Source: Henriciella pelagia
GTDB lineage: Bacteria; Pseudomonadota; Alphaproteobacteria; Caulobacterales; Hyphomonadaceae
Assembly (NCBI RefSeq): GCF_002088945.1
Contig: NZ_NCSU01000007.1
Location: 558,001 to 622,000, forward strand
DNA length: 64,000 bases
Direction of reading: 5' to 3'
Shown here in pieces: positions 54,160-61,127 of the stretch; within the stretch, counting starts at the first letter, position 1; each line of letters begins with the position of its first letter. The notes beneath the pieces are model-generated. The model saw only the letters and a program-made list of their open reading frames with translations. It did not search any database and was not told the origin of the DNA. Made by a program: the position numbers and the translations under genes.

Positions 54160-55137
54160 ATGAACTGGCTAACCAATTTCCGCACGCCGGGGCTGAAGAC
54201 TTTTCTGTCCTCGAAGAAAGACACGCCGGACAATCTCTGGGTCAAATGTCCCAAATCCGGCGAACTGGTCTATCGCTCCGATCTGGAGGAAAGCTGGTAC
54301 GTCACGCCTGCTGGCGCGCATCTCAGGATTTCGCCGCGCCGCCGTTTTCGCCTCTTCTTTGACGATGAGCGCTGGGAGCCATTGCCGCTGCCGCCCGTCG
54401 CACAGGACCCGCTGAAATTCAAGGACGACAAGGCTTATCCGTCCCGCCTCAAGGCCGCGAAGAACAAGATCGCTGGCCGCGAAAAAGAGGAAAGCCCGGA
54501 AGGTAGCCCGCCGGTCGCCCAGGATGACTGCATGGCCGCAGCCTTCGGTCGCATCAATGGTAAGCCAACGGTGATTCTCGTCCAGGATTTTGCCTTCATG
54601 GGCGGATCGCTCGGCATGGCCGCTGGCGAGGCCTTCATTGCGGCAGCGCAGCTCGCCGTGGCCCGCAAGGCAGCGTTTGTTGTCTGCACAGCCTCTGGCG
54701 GTGCGCGCATGCAGGAAGGGACGCTTTCCCTGATGCAGATGCCGCGAACCACGCTTGCGATCAGCGAAGTGCGTGATGCCGGCCTGCCTTACATTGTGAT
54801 CCTGACGGACCCGACATCGGGCGGCGTGTCCGCTTCCTATGCGATGCTGGGCGATGTTCATATTGCCGAGCCTGACGCCATGATTGCGTTTTCCGGCCCG
54901 CGCGTCATTGAGCAGACGATCCGCGAGAAGCTTCCAGAAGGCTTCCAGCGCTCTGAATTCCTGCGCGAGAAAGGCCAGGTCGACATTGTCTGCGACCGCC
55001 GCGAGCTGAAGGCCACGCTGGGCCGCGTTCTGACCCACCTCTTGCCAAAGCGGGCCAAGGAAACCTCCGCCATCGGCCCGGTCAAGGCGCCGCTCGCCGA
55101 CGTGCCCGCTCCGGCGAAGCGGAGTTCCAAGGCTTGA
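54160..55137 (+). CDS. accD: Acetyl-CoA carboxylase carboxyltransferase beta subunit, degenerate zinc finger
   Basis: 325 residues. Crotonase-like transferase core with VAQDDCMAAAFGRINGKP, GGSLGMAAGEAF, ASGGARMQEG, DPTSGGVSASYAML and FSGPRVIEQTI. With AccA it moves CO2 from biotin to acetyl-CoA. The N-terminal four-Cys zinc finger of E. coli AccD (Cys-x2-Cys-x15-Cys-x2-Cys) is reduced: C30 remains, the other three positions are S33, T49 and G52. The rest of the finger segment (LWVKCPKSGELVYRSDL) is otherwise aligned. Upstream of and overlapping folC. Confidence 0.96.
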   Translation: MNWLTNFRTPGLKTFLSSKKDTPDNLWVKCPKSGELVYRSDLEESWYVTPAGAHLRISPRRRFRLFFDDERWEPLPLPPVAQDPLKFKDDKAYPSRLKAAKNKIAGREKEESPEGSPPVAQDDCMAAAFGRINGKPTVILVQDFAFMGGSLGMAAGEAFIAAAQLAVARKAAFVVCTASGGARMQEGTLSLMQMPRTTLAISEVRDAGLPYIVILTDPTSGGVSASYAMLGDVHIAEPDAMIAFSGPRVIEQTIREKLPEGFQRSEFLREKGQVDIVCDRRELKATLGRVLTHLLPKRAKETSAIGPVKAPLADVPAPAKRSSKA

Positions 55138-56399
55138 TCGACGCCAAGGTTGCGGTCGAAGCTGCGCTGAAGCGGTTTGAGCGCTTTAACCCCACCGAAC
55201 GGGTTCTTACGCTCGACCGGCTGCTTGTCGTTCTGGAGACCCTCGGCAATCCGCATCTGGACCTGCCGCCCACCATCCATGTCGCAGGCACGAACGGAAA
55301 AGGCTCCACGACAGCTTTCATCCGCGCGATGGCAGAGGCTGCTGGCCTGAAGGTCCATGTCTCGACCTCGCCGCATCTTGTTCGCTTCAATGAGCGCATC
55401 CGGCTGGCCGGCGAGATCATTTCTGACGAAGCGCTGATCGGTTATCTCTCCCGCGTCGAGGAGGCCCTTCAGGGCCGTGATATTACCCATTTCGAAGCGA
55501 CCCAGGCTGCGGCCTTCCTCGCCTTCCATGAGGTGCCGGCAGACCTCCTCATCCTCGAGGTCGGCCTCGGCGGGCGCTATGATGCCTCGAATGTCATTCG
55601 CGAATGCGCTGTTGGCGTGATTACGCCGGTGGATTTCGACCATATGCAGTTTCTCGGCAATACGATCACCCAGATTGCGAGCGACAAGGCCGGCATCCTG
55701 AAGCCTGGCTGCGCCGCTGTTTCCGCCATCCAGCGCCCCGAAGCCGAAGCGGCGATCCGGCTCGAAGCGGCCAAGACCGGTGCCGATATCGACTTCCTGA
55801 CGAGCGAAGACATTGCGTCCATCTTCCCGCCGCTCGGCCTTGCTGGCAAACACCAGTTCGCCAATGCGGCACTCGCCGCCAAGGCCCTGCGCGCCTGGGG
55901 CCATCCGGCGATCACTGACAAGGCGATCCTCACCGGCTGTGCCACTGCCTACTGGCCCGCCCGGATGCAGCGTCTTGCCGAGGGCCCCGTGACCGCGATG
56001 GCGAGCGATGTGCCGGTCTGGCTCGATGGCGGGCATAACCCGCATGCTGCAAGAGCCATTGCAGAAACGCTGGATGATCTCGACCGCGAGGAAAGTCCGA
56101 AGCGCACCATGCTCGTCTCCGCCATGCTCGCGACCAAAGATGCCGCCGGTTTCTTTGCCGAGCTCAATCGCCCGGGACTTGAGGTCTTCACCACAGAAGT
56201 GGTGGGCAATGATTTCACGGCCAGCGCCAAAGTCCTAGCAGAAGCGGCGCAATCAGCCGGCCTGAAGGCGACGGCCTGCGAGAGTTTCGAAGCCGCGATG
56301 CGGGCCGCTGTCGAGGCCGGGGCTGAGCGGATCCTGATCTGCGGATCGCTCTATCTGGCGGGCGATGTCCTCGGCCAGAACAATGAGCTGCCGCGTTAG
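55134..56399 (+). CDS. folC: Folylpolyglutamate synthase / dihydrofolate synthase
   Basis: 421 residues, starting with TTG inside the accD stop (four-base overlap). ATP-binding P-loop is HVAGTNGKGSTTAF; STSPHLVRFNERI, LEVGLGGRYDASNV and DFDHMQFLGNTITQIASDKAGI follow, with DGGHNPHAARA and the C-terminal domain. It adds glutamate to dihydropteroate and to reduced folates. Last gene of the block, after which the accessory insertion begins. Confidence 0.96.
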   Translation: MIDAKVAVEAALKRFERFNPTERVLTLDRLLVVLETLGNPHLDLPPTIHVAGTNGKGSTTAFIRAMAEAAGLKVHVSTSPHLVRFNERIRLAGEIISDEALIGYLSRVEEALQGRDITHFEATQAAAFLAFHEVPADLLILEVGLGGRYDASNVIRECAVGVITPVDFDHMQFLGNTITQIASDKAGILKPGCAAVSAIQRPEAEAAIRLEAAKTGADIDFLTSEDIASIFPPLGLAGKHQFANAALAAKALRAWGHPAITDKAILTGCATAYWPARMQRLAEGPVTAMASDVPVWLDGGHNPHAARAIAETLDDLDREESPKRTMLVSAMLATKDAAGFFAELNRPGLEVFTTEVVGNDFTASAKVLAEAAQSAGLKATACESFEAAMRAAVEAGAERILICGSLYLAGDVLGQNNELPR

Positions 56400-56414
56400 G
56401 CTTCTGTTTCCCGC

Positions 56415-56509
56415 CTTCGTGGTTCGACTTCGCTCACCATGAAGGCTTGGGACGAAGATTTCTTCATGGTGAGCGGGGTTCGTCAGGCTCACCATGAGGG
56501 TCGAACCAT
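56415..56509. repeat. 95-bp intergenic repeat, left copy
   Basis: Starts CTTCGTGGTTCGACTTCGCT, followed by CACCATGAAG; it continues with CTTCATGGTGAGCG to form a hairpin and ends CTCACCATGAGGGTCGAACC. A near-identical copy in the same orientation is at 60584-60677. TCACCATGA / TCATGGTGA half-sites resemble the REP-type repeats often seen between genes of alphaproteobacteria. Confidence 0.85.
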
Positions 56510-56578
56510 AGAGGGCGCTGCACCTGCGCCCGCAAACCCGGCTGGATTTGCGGCGATGAGCTCAAATTTTCCATGGAT

Positions 56579-57175
56579 TCAGCTCGAATCCAGGATGAGC
56601 TTGCGCATCGCCGTATTGGTCTCGTGCAGGGAAAAGCTCGCAAGCAGGCCGAGCTCGCCGGGCAGGCGGTTGAGGCCCGGCACGGGGCAGGCGAGGGGGA
56701 TGATCGCATTGGCGCGCTTCATCTGGCGGAAGCGGCGCGCGAGACGGCGGGCGGCGGCAGTAGGGTCTTTCGCCAGGCCGGAAAGGGTCCGCCACCGGTC
56801 CAGAATCAGGCCGATCCTGACCGGGGGCCTCGGCCCCGTCCGGCCGCGCGCATTCAGCATGTCGATGGCGCGCGCATTATAGGGCCGGTTCGGGAAGACG
56901 GCGAAGCGCCAACGATAAGGTTTTGGCGCGCGGTCGCGAGGGCGCTTGTCCGGCGCACGCTCTGGCATATCGGTCAGCGCCCACTCTGCCGCCAGCGCCC
57001 AGATGAGGCGGCGCAGCAGGATTTCGGCTTTTCGCAGCGCGGAGGAGATTTTCTGCGCAAGCGAGCGCGTCATCTCTTCGGGGTCCAGATGCAGCCTGCC
57101 TTTGTCACCGGTGGCCAGCAGCCAGTCCGCAATCAGCTCAAAACTCGCACGCAGGAAACCGGACAGTTCGGGCAT
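56579..57175 (-). CDS. Basic protein of unknown function
   Basis: 198 residues from MPELSGFLRASF; the open frame begins at 57286 without support. GC-rich like the housekeeping genes. Arg-rich, with LIADWLLATGDKGRLHLDPEEMTRSLAQKI, then RLIWALAAEWAL, and a C-terminal RRFRQMKRANAIIPLACPVPG segment; no membrane segment or signal. No family recognised. It lies between the left repeat and the AIPR-like gene, and its composition suggests it may be native rather than foreign. Confidence 0.6.
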   Translation of the reverse strand: MPELSGFLRASFELIADWLLATGDKGRLHLDPEEMTRSLAQKISSALRKAEILLRRLIWALAAEWALTDMPERAPDKRPRDRAPKPYRWRFAVFPNRPYNARAIDMLNARGRTGPRPPVRIGLILDRWRTLSGLAKDPTAAARRLARRFRQMKRANAIIPLACPVPGLNRLPGELGLLASFSLHETNTAMRKLILDSS

Positions 57176-57254
57176 GCGGACAAGGATAGGGCGGGGCGGT
57201 GTACGGTTGGATGGATTGCTCCTGCGCCCGTTTAGGACGCAGGAGAGGAACGAA

Positions 57255-58442
57255 TTAATCTGCAGCGGCTTTTCGCTGCAGGTCACGCTTGGCTAGGATG
57301 TTATGGAGGTTTGCCCAGTGTGGCCTACTTTTCCCAACCGATTGAGGATTCCGGCCGAGTGAAGTACTCATTTCGTGGGTGGATTTTAACAGTGCGCTTG
57401 CGTCCGCGTTCCACGCTTCGATAACTTGGTTGAACCCGCCTCTCCACTCTGCTTCCAGAGTGTGGGGATTGAGATCAACGTACCAGCGAAACGCAGCCAG
57501 AATAGGATAAAGCGCCCCATTTACCATTCGATATTCAGCGGACTGTCCAGTGAATGGAAACTTCCAATTTCCGGATTTTTTCTTTTCCGAAAAAGCGAGA
57601 CTGCCGGCTTTGCCTCCCTCAATTTCCGAATTCCATATGAAGTAGTAATCGCGCCTAATCATATCATGAAGCCGGAGAATATCTTTAAGAATCGGCCTCA
57701 TGCGCTTAAAGCTCGCGCCCTTCTTCTCAAACGCCTTCAGCGCCATGGATTTCTTCTCGTATCCATAGACGGGATGGTCATCACCGTCGTTGGGGTGGAG
57801 TTCAACGTTGAACATAGCGAGCAATGCGACGATGTCTCGAGCGTCATATTCGCCGGGGTCGTTCTCAGACCAAGCGATTTGATCGTAGTAAGGTGAACTC
57901 TTGAGTTCCGTCTTCATCCATTCGAACGCTCCAGAGAGGTTGTCCAGGCTCATGTCCTGAACCTGAACGGACGTATTGAGGCCGCCCGCGATTTCAGGGA
58001 TCCAATGATCCGGTACACCTATCCGAACTTCAACGGTAACGAATTGCTCTGTTGGCAAATCACTACTCGACTGACTTGATGTAATTATTTCATAGGTGTG
58101 ACCGCCATCTACAATTCCATGAATGCCATTCAGCATTTGTATTTCGTATTTGTCGTCCCCCGTCGCTTTCACACTTTGGGCGATGATGGTGATACCTTTG
58201 TTTTTTAGGTGAAATGTTCCTGTTTCGCAGTCGCGGTTGAATAAGCTGTCTTCGACCTTGCGGTACACTCGTTTGCTCGTTTTGGGACGCCGAGCATTAG
58301 GGTCAAGTGGAATGCCTTTGGGCAAGCCGTGGACCGGTACGACAAATACATGTCGCTCAGTGCCATACTCAGTTTTAAAATTGGGATCAGGTATCCGACG
58401 TGCGATTGGCGCATGGATAATTACAGCGTTCGTATTGGACAT
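57255..58442 (-). CDS. AIPR-like protein (candidate phage-defence gene)
   Basis: 395 residues. Preceded by AAAAAGGAG seven bases before the ATG. The pattern matches AIPR (abortive infection phage resistance) proteins: FHLKNKGITIIAQSVK, then NGIHGIVDGGHTYEII, ending the core with VEVRIGVPDHWIPEIAGGLNTSVQVQD. The rest is mixed alpha-beta with FKRMRPILKDILRLHD and a basic end. Visibly more AT-rich than its neighbours and isolated, without a restriction-modification or other companion gene. The promoter region also has AT-rich sequence. Defence role is inferred from family. Confidence 0.7.
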   Translation of the reverse strand: MSNTNAVIIHAPIARRIPDPNFKTEYGTERHVFVVPVHGLPKGIPLDPNARRPKTSKRVYRKVEDSLFNRDCETGTFHLKNKGITIIAQSVKATGDDKYEIQMLNGIHGIVDGGHTYEIITSSQSSSDLPTEQFVTVEVRIGVPDHWIPEIAGGLNTSVQVQDMSLDNLSGAFEWMKTELKSSPYYDQIAWSENDPGEYDARDIVALLAMFNVELHPNDGDDHPVYGYEKKSMALKAFEKKGASFKRMRPILKDILRLHDMIRRDYYFIWNSEIEGGKAGSLAFSEKKKSGNWKFPFTGQSAEYRMVNGALYPILAAFRWYVDLNPHTLEAEWRGGFNQVIEAWNADASALLKSTHEMSTSLGRNPQSVGKSRPHWANLHNILAKRDLQRKAAAD

Positions 58443-58562
58443 ACGAATCTCCTTTTTAGATGACGCAGTCTCCGACTGCTCAGTTGTATGCTGTGCCGAA
58501 ACCTATCGACCAGCAGAGACTGTATACTTCGAATCCTTTAATATTGGAAGCGTTTACTAAAC

Positions 58563-58630
58563 CTAAGCGTTCTTGATCGTCACGCGACCATCTATCGGGA
58601 CAGGTATCCCGTTGGCGAAGGTTGTGACGG
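58563..58630 (-). pseudogene. Third, most decayed copy of an SDR gene 3' end
   Basis: Read leftward in the SDR frame it ends GIPVPIDGRVTIKNA and a stop, preceded by PVTTFAN, corresponding to GVHIPVDGGLTIKNA of the intact SDR gene at 59552-60346 (about 12 of the last 22 residues identical). Only about 66 bases remain and no start or cofactor domain is present. Confidence 0.65.
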
Positions 58631-58643
58631 GAGGGCGGTCCTT

Positions 58644-58791
58644 AGATGCCCGCCTTCGCAGGCATCTGCGGATGGTGTGCTAGGTGTCTATCGGCCGACG
58701 ATACCTGCGTAGGCAGGTATCTATGGGGTGGGGTCTGAGACGAGTGATGGGTTGACATGTCGAGCTATGGACCCCTGCCTTTGCAGGGGTC
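58644..58791. repeat. Three four-base-loop hairpins of one family
   Basis: 58644-58667: AGATGCC and GGCATCT arms around CGCCTTCGCA (inner GC/GC pairs). 58700-58721: GATACCTGC / GCAGGTATC around GTAG. 58770-58791: GACCCCTGC / GCAGGGGTC around CTTT. The last two are perfect nine-base stems. Arms differ between copies yet keep pairing, and a (C)CTGC/GCAGG-like core recurs, which suggests selection on the hairpin. Between them is no gene. Confidence 0.75.
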
Positions 58792-58814
58792 TTCGGCACA
58801 ATTTCACCCAGACA

Positions 58815-58940
58815 TTCTTAATCGTTGATCGCCATCGACCGGGATATGCACGCCGTGCAAGAAGCTGGAGGCGGGGAGGACGATGGAGAGGGTGACGTTC
58901 GCGACTTCTTCGGGGATGCCGTAGCGTCTGAGAGGCACGC
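58815..58940 (-). pseudogene. Second, frameshifted copy of the SDR 3' end
   Basis: About 125 bases match the tail of the intact SDR gene at roughly 80 percent by eye. In the SDR frame it reads VPLRRYGIPEEVANVTLS, then IVLPASSFLHGVHIPVDG, after which the frame is lost by a small indel before the stop. The left end breaks off at the DUF559 unit. No 5' part of the gene is present. Confidence 0.75.
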
Positions 58941-58943
58941 GCT

Positions 58944-58969
58944 CCCTTCTCCCGATTGCGGGAGAAGGG
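58944..58969. repeat. CCCTTCTCCCG hairpin, left end
   Basis: Perfect 11-base stem CCCTTCTCCCG / CGGGAGAAGGG with ATTG loop, in the left end of the DUF559 unit; the flanking GATGAGGGC box makes it inverted relative to the right-hand copy. Confidence 0.85.
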
Positions 58970-59045
58970 CCGGGGATGAGGGCTTTGAGGTGGTTGTCAG
59001 TTCGACGGTAGTTTTTTTCCGAGACGTTGTTGCCCTCACCCCTGA

Positions 59046-59071
59046 CCCCTCTCCCGTGATCGGGAGAGGGG
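59046..59071. repeat. CCCCTCTCCCG hairpin, internal
   Basis: Perfect 11-base stem CCCCTCTCCCG / CGGGAGAGGGG with TGAT loop, four bases beyond the DUF559 stop. Preceded by CCCTCACCCCTGA. Read leftward it may also end transcription of the nuclease gene, although no T-run follows. Confidence 0.8.
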
Positions 59072-59075
59072 GAAG

Positions 59076-59432
59076 TTACTCTTTCTGCAGTCGTTCTATT
59101 TCATCTCGCACGACAGTCAGAAGATGGTCCGGGCTCTTGGCCGTTTCGGTGTCGATGCGGAGGATGCGCCAGCCTTCAGCGGCGAGCCTTTGATCGCGCG
59201 CCGCATCGTTTTGTTTGACGTGTTCAAGTTCATGAATGCTGCCGTCGATTTCGATAGCGAGCTTGAGCGCCCGGATGGCAAAGTCGACGGTCAGCCCGGC
59301 TACAGGATGCTGGCGGCGTACGGGATAGCCTTCCTTGCGCAAGAGCCGAAGCGTCTGCCAGGCCTTCTGTTCAAGCGTGTTCGCAGTCTGACGGAGCTGG
59401 CGTGCGCGGCTGATGTTCTTGGACGTGGGCAT
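59076..59432 (-). CDS. DUF559 (Vsr-like) endonuclease
   Basis: 118 residues from MPTSKNISRARQLR, the first ATG; the frame opens earlier with a GTG at 59477 within repeat sequence. The DUF559 pattern is complete: ARQLRQTANTLEQKAWQTLR, then YPVRRQHPVAGLTVDFAIRALKLAIEIDGSIHE and RDQRLAAEGWRILRI. The D in VDFA and E-I-D-G match the PD-(D/E)xK active-site positions of the Vsr-like nuclease fold. Biological role of DUF559 proteins is unproven. Here it is framed by the inverted hairpin ends described for the unit at 58942-59550. Confidence 0.88.
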   Translation of the reverse strand: MPTSKNISRARQLRQTANTLEQKAWQTLRLLRKEGYPVRRQHPVAGLTVDFAIRALKLAIEIDGSIHELEHVKQNDAARDQRLAAEGWRILRIDTETAKSPDHLLTVVRDEIERLQKE

Positions 59433-59520
59433 TGGATTTGGAGCGCTGCGCTTGAGTTGAGACAATTCAGCCCTCACCCCGTGCTCCGGCGCATCGCAGT
59501 GCGATGCTCGTGCCGTCGCA

Positions 59521-59544
59521 CCCTCTCCCGCATTCGGGAGAGGG
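59521..59544. repeat. CCCTCTCCCG hairpin, right end
   Basis: Perfect ten-base stem CCCTCTCCCG / CGGGAGAGGG with CATT loop. Between it and the DUF559 start is another small inverted repeat (GCATCGCA / TGCGATGC, near 59491-59507). Confidence 0.85.
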
Positions 59545-59551
59545 GAGAAGG

Positions 59552-60346
59552 TCAGGCATTCTTGATCGTAAGCCCGCCATCCACCGGGATGTGCACGCCG
59601 TGCAGGAAGCTCGAGGCTGGCAGGACGACCGAAAGCGTCACATTCGCGACTTCTTCGGGGATGCCGTAGCGGCGCAGCGGCACGCGGCGTTTGGCGTAGA
59701 TGGTCTTGTGCTCGTCGGAGATGCCTTGCGTGATGCCGGTATGGATCGGGCCGGGGCAGACGGCGTTGACGGTGAGGTCAAACTCTTCGCGGCCAAGGTC
59801 CACTGCCATGCCGCGGGTCAGGCCGATGACGCCGTGCTTGGCGGCGACGTAGGGTGAGTTGCCGGGCGTTGCGCCGAGGCCCTCTGTCGAGGCGATGTTC
59901 ACGATGCGGCCGAAGCCGGCCTTGCGCATATGGGGCAGGGCGGCGCGGGCGGCGCGCTGGTGGCTGGTCAGCATGACATTGAGGGTCGCGTCCCAGGACT
60001 TTTCATAGGTGTCGCCATCGCCATTGATCGGCGCCATCATCGCGAACCCGGCATTATTGACGAGGATTTCGAGGCTGCCGAAATGGTCTGCGGCCTCATT
60101 GATGACGCGCTCGATGGTGGCGGCATCCGAGACGTCGAGCGCCCAGCCGCGAACATTCTCGAAGCCGGCATCCCTGATCTCCTGCACCACCTTGTCGACG
60201 GCCTCCTGCTTGAGGTCTGTCACGGCGACATTCGCGCCCTCATGGGCGAAGAGGTGCGCGGTCGCGCGGCCCATGCCGGAAGCAGCGCCGGTGACGAGGG
60301 CGGTCTTGCCTTTGATCGAGCGGGACAGGGGTTGGTAAGGGGTCAT
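59552..60346 (-). CDS. SDR family oxidoreductase
   Basis: 264 residues. Classical short-chain dehydrogenase: cofactor TGAASGMGRATA, NNAGFAMMAP, Ser in IVNIASTEG, catalytic Y-x-x-x-K in SPYVAAKHG, and PGPIHTGIT after it. It ends HIPVDGGLTIKNA. Similar to 3-oxoacyl-ACP reductase or glucose dehydrogenase-type SDRs; substrate unknown. Displaced copies of its last part are at 58815 and 58563. Its upstream region holds a TTCAC-GT-GTGAA inverted repeat (60367-60378). Confidence 0.92.
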   Translation of the reverse strand: MTPYQPLSRSIKGKTALVTGAASGMGRATAHLFAHEGANVAVTDLKQEAVDKVVQEIRDAGFENVRGWALDVSDAATIERVINEAADHFGSLEILVNNAGFAMMAPINGDGDTYEKSWDATLNVMLTSHQRAARAALPHMRKAGFGRIVNIASTEGLGATPGNSPYVAAKHGVIGLTRGMAVDLGREEFDLTVNAVCPGPIHTGITQGISDEHKTIYAKRRVPLRRYGIPEEVANVTLSVVLPASSFLHGVHIPVDGGLTIKNA

Positions 60347-60366
60347 GCGGTCCTCCGGCGTTTTAT

Positions 60367-60378
60367 TTCACGTGTGAA
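60367..60378. promoter_or_regulatory. TTCAC-GT-GTGAA inverted repeat upstream of SDR
   Basis: A ten-base palindrome with two-base centre, 21 bases before the SDR ATG; possible binding site for a dimeric regulator. The rest of 60379-60583 holds nothing recognisable. Confidence 0.3.
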
Positions 60379-60583
60379 GTATCGTTTAGGGCGGAGAGAG
60401 GCTGGCGTAAATGGGATATTTGAGGTCGCTGGCTACGAGGCGTCACCCTCGACCGCTCAAGACGGTCTGAGGGTCCAGCTTCCGGTTGGGAGGCTGGATG
60501 GTGCGGACAGGGGGGGAGATGGGCTCTCAGATGATCCTGCGGCTCATCGAGCGTGACGCATTTCTTCGGTCGTTACCGCTCAT

Positions 60584-60677
60584 CTTCGTGGTTCGACTTC
60601 GCTCACCATGAAGATGAAACCCACGAAGCCTTCATGGTGAGCGTGGTTCGTTCGACTCACCATGAGGGTTGAACCAT
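60584..60677. repeat. 95-bp intergenic repeat, right copy
   Basis: Same orientation as 56415-56509. Starts CTTCGTGGTTCGACTTCGCT, then CACCATGAAG, has a variable centre (ATGAAACCCACGAAG), then CTTCATGGTGAGCG, and ends CTCACCATGAGGGTTGAACC. Lies 18 bases before the trxA terminator. Confidence 0.85.
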
Positions 60678-60695
60678 TGCGGCCGCGCCAGAACG

Positions 60696-60725
60696 AAAAA
60701 GCCCGCCACCTTGGGGTGACGGGCT
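60696..60725 (-). terminator. Rho-independent terminator of trxA
   Basis: On the minus strand AGCCCG and CGGGCT with inner CACC/GGTG pairs form the stem, followed by five T. 28 bases after the trxA stop. Confidence 0.85.
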
Positions 60726-60752
60726 CTTGTCTCATATCAGGCGAAGCGGCGT

Positions 60753-61070
60753 TTACGCGCTTTCCTTGATCCATTCGGTGAGGCGCTGTTTGGACATGGC
60801 GCCGAGATGGGTCGCGGCGACCTTGCCGTCCTTGAACAGCATCAGCGTCGGCATGCCGCGCACGCCGAACTTGGACGGGGCGACGGGGTTCTCGTCGACA
60901 TTGATCTTGGTGATCTTCACCTTGCCGGCGAGTTCCTCGGCGACGGACTCCAGGTGCGGGGCCATCTGCTTACACGGGCCACACCATTCGGCCCAGAAGT
61001 CGACCACGACCGGAAGATCGCCAGCGATGGCTTCGTCGAAATTGTCATCAGTAATGTTTTCGGTGGCCAT
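60753..61070 (-). CDS. trxA: Thioredoxin
   Basis: 105 residues, the normal size. Active site C30-G-P-C33 in FWAEWCGPCKQMAP, cis-Pro loop RGMPTLMLFK. General disulfide reductase in the cytoplasm. Follows addA by 57 bases on the same strand; together with folC this forms the conserved facing arrangement interrupted by the accessory stretch. Confidence 0.97.
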   Translation of the reverse strand: MATENITDDNFDEAIAGDLPVVVDFWAEWCGPCKQMAPHLESVAEELAGKVKITKINVDENPVAPSKFGVRGMPTLMLFKDGKVAATHLGAMSKQRLTEWIKESA

Positions 61071-61127
61071 GATGCCTCCTTCTCAAAAACTTGTTCTGGC
61101 AGATAAATAAGTAGGTGCCGGGATTCT

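Larger units (their letters stand above)
58942..59550. mobile_element. Candidate DUF559 mobile unit with hairpin-bearing inverted ends
   Basis: About 610 bases. Left end reads CTCCCTTCTCCCG-ATTG-CGGGAGAAGGG-CCGGGGATGAGGGCT; the right end, reverse-complemented, reads CTCCCCTCTCCCG-AATG-CGGGAGAGGG and, further in, GGGGTGAGGGCTG. So both ends are inverted copies that each hold a hairpin and a GATGAGGGCT/GGTGAGGGCT box. The unit carries one gene (DUF559 nuclease). It lies between the displaced SDR tail (58815-58940) and the intact SDR gene end (59552). No transposase and no clear short target duplication seen. Confidence 0.5.

Noticed and set aside
54858-56045. 395-codon frame antisense to accD and folC
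   Set aside because: Sense strand has full catalytic motifs of both enzymes.
58644-58791. CRISPR-like array in the hairpin cluster
   Set aside because: Only three palindromes with different arms, irregular spacing, and no cas genes.
56400-60752. Integrase or transposase gene in the accessory stretch
   Set aside because: None of the frames has a tyrosine or serine recombinase or DDE pattern; only the DUF559 nuclease could act on DNA.
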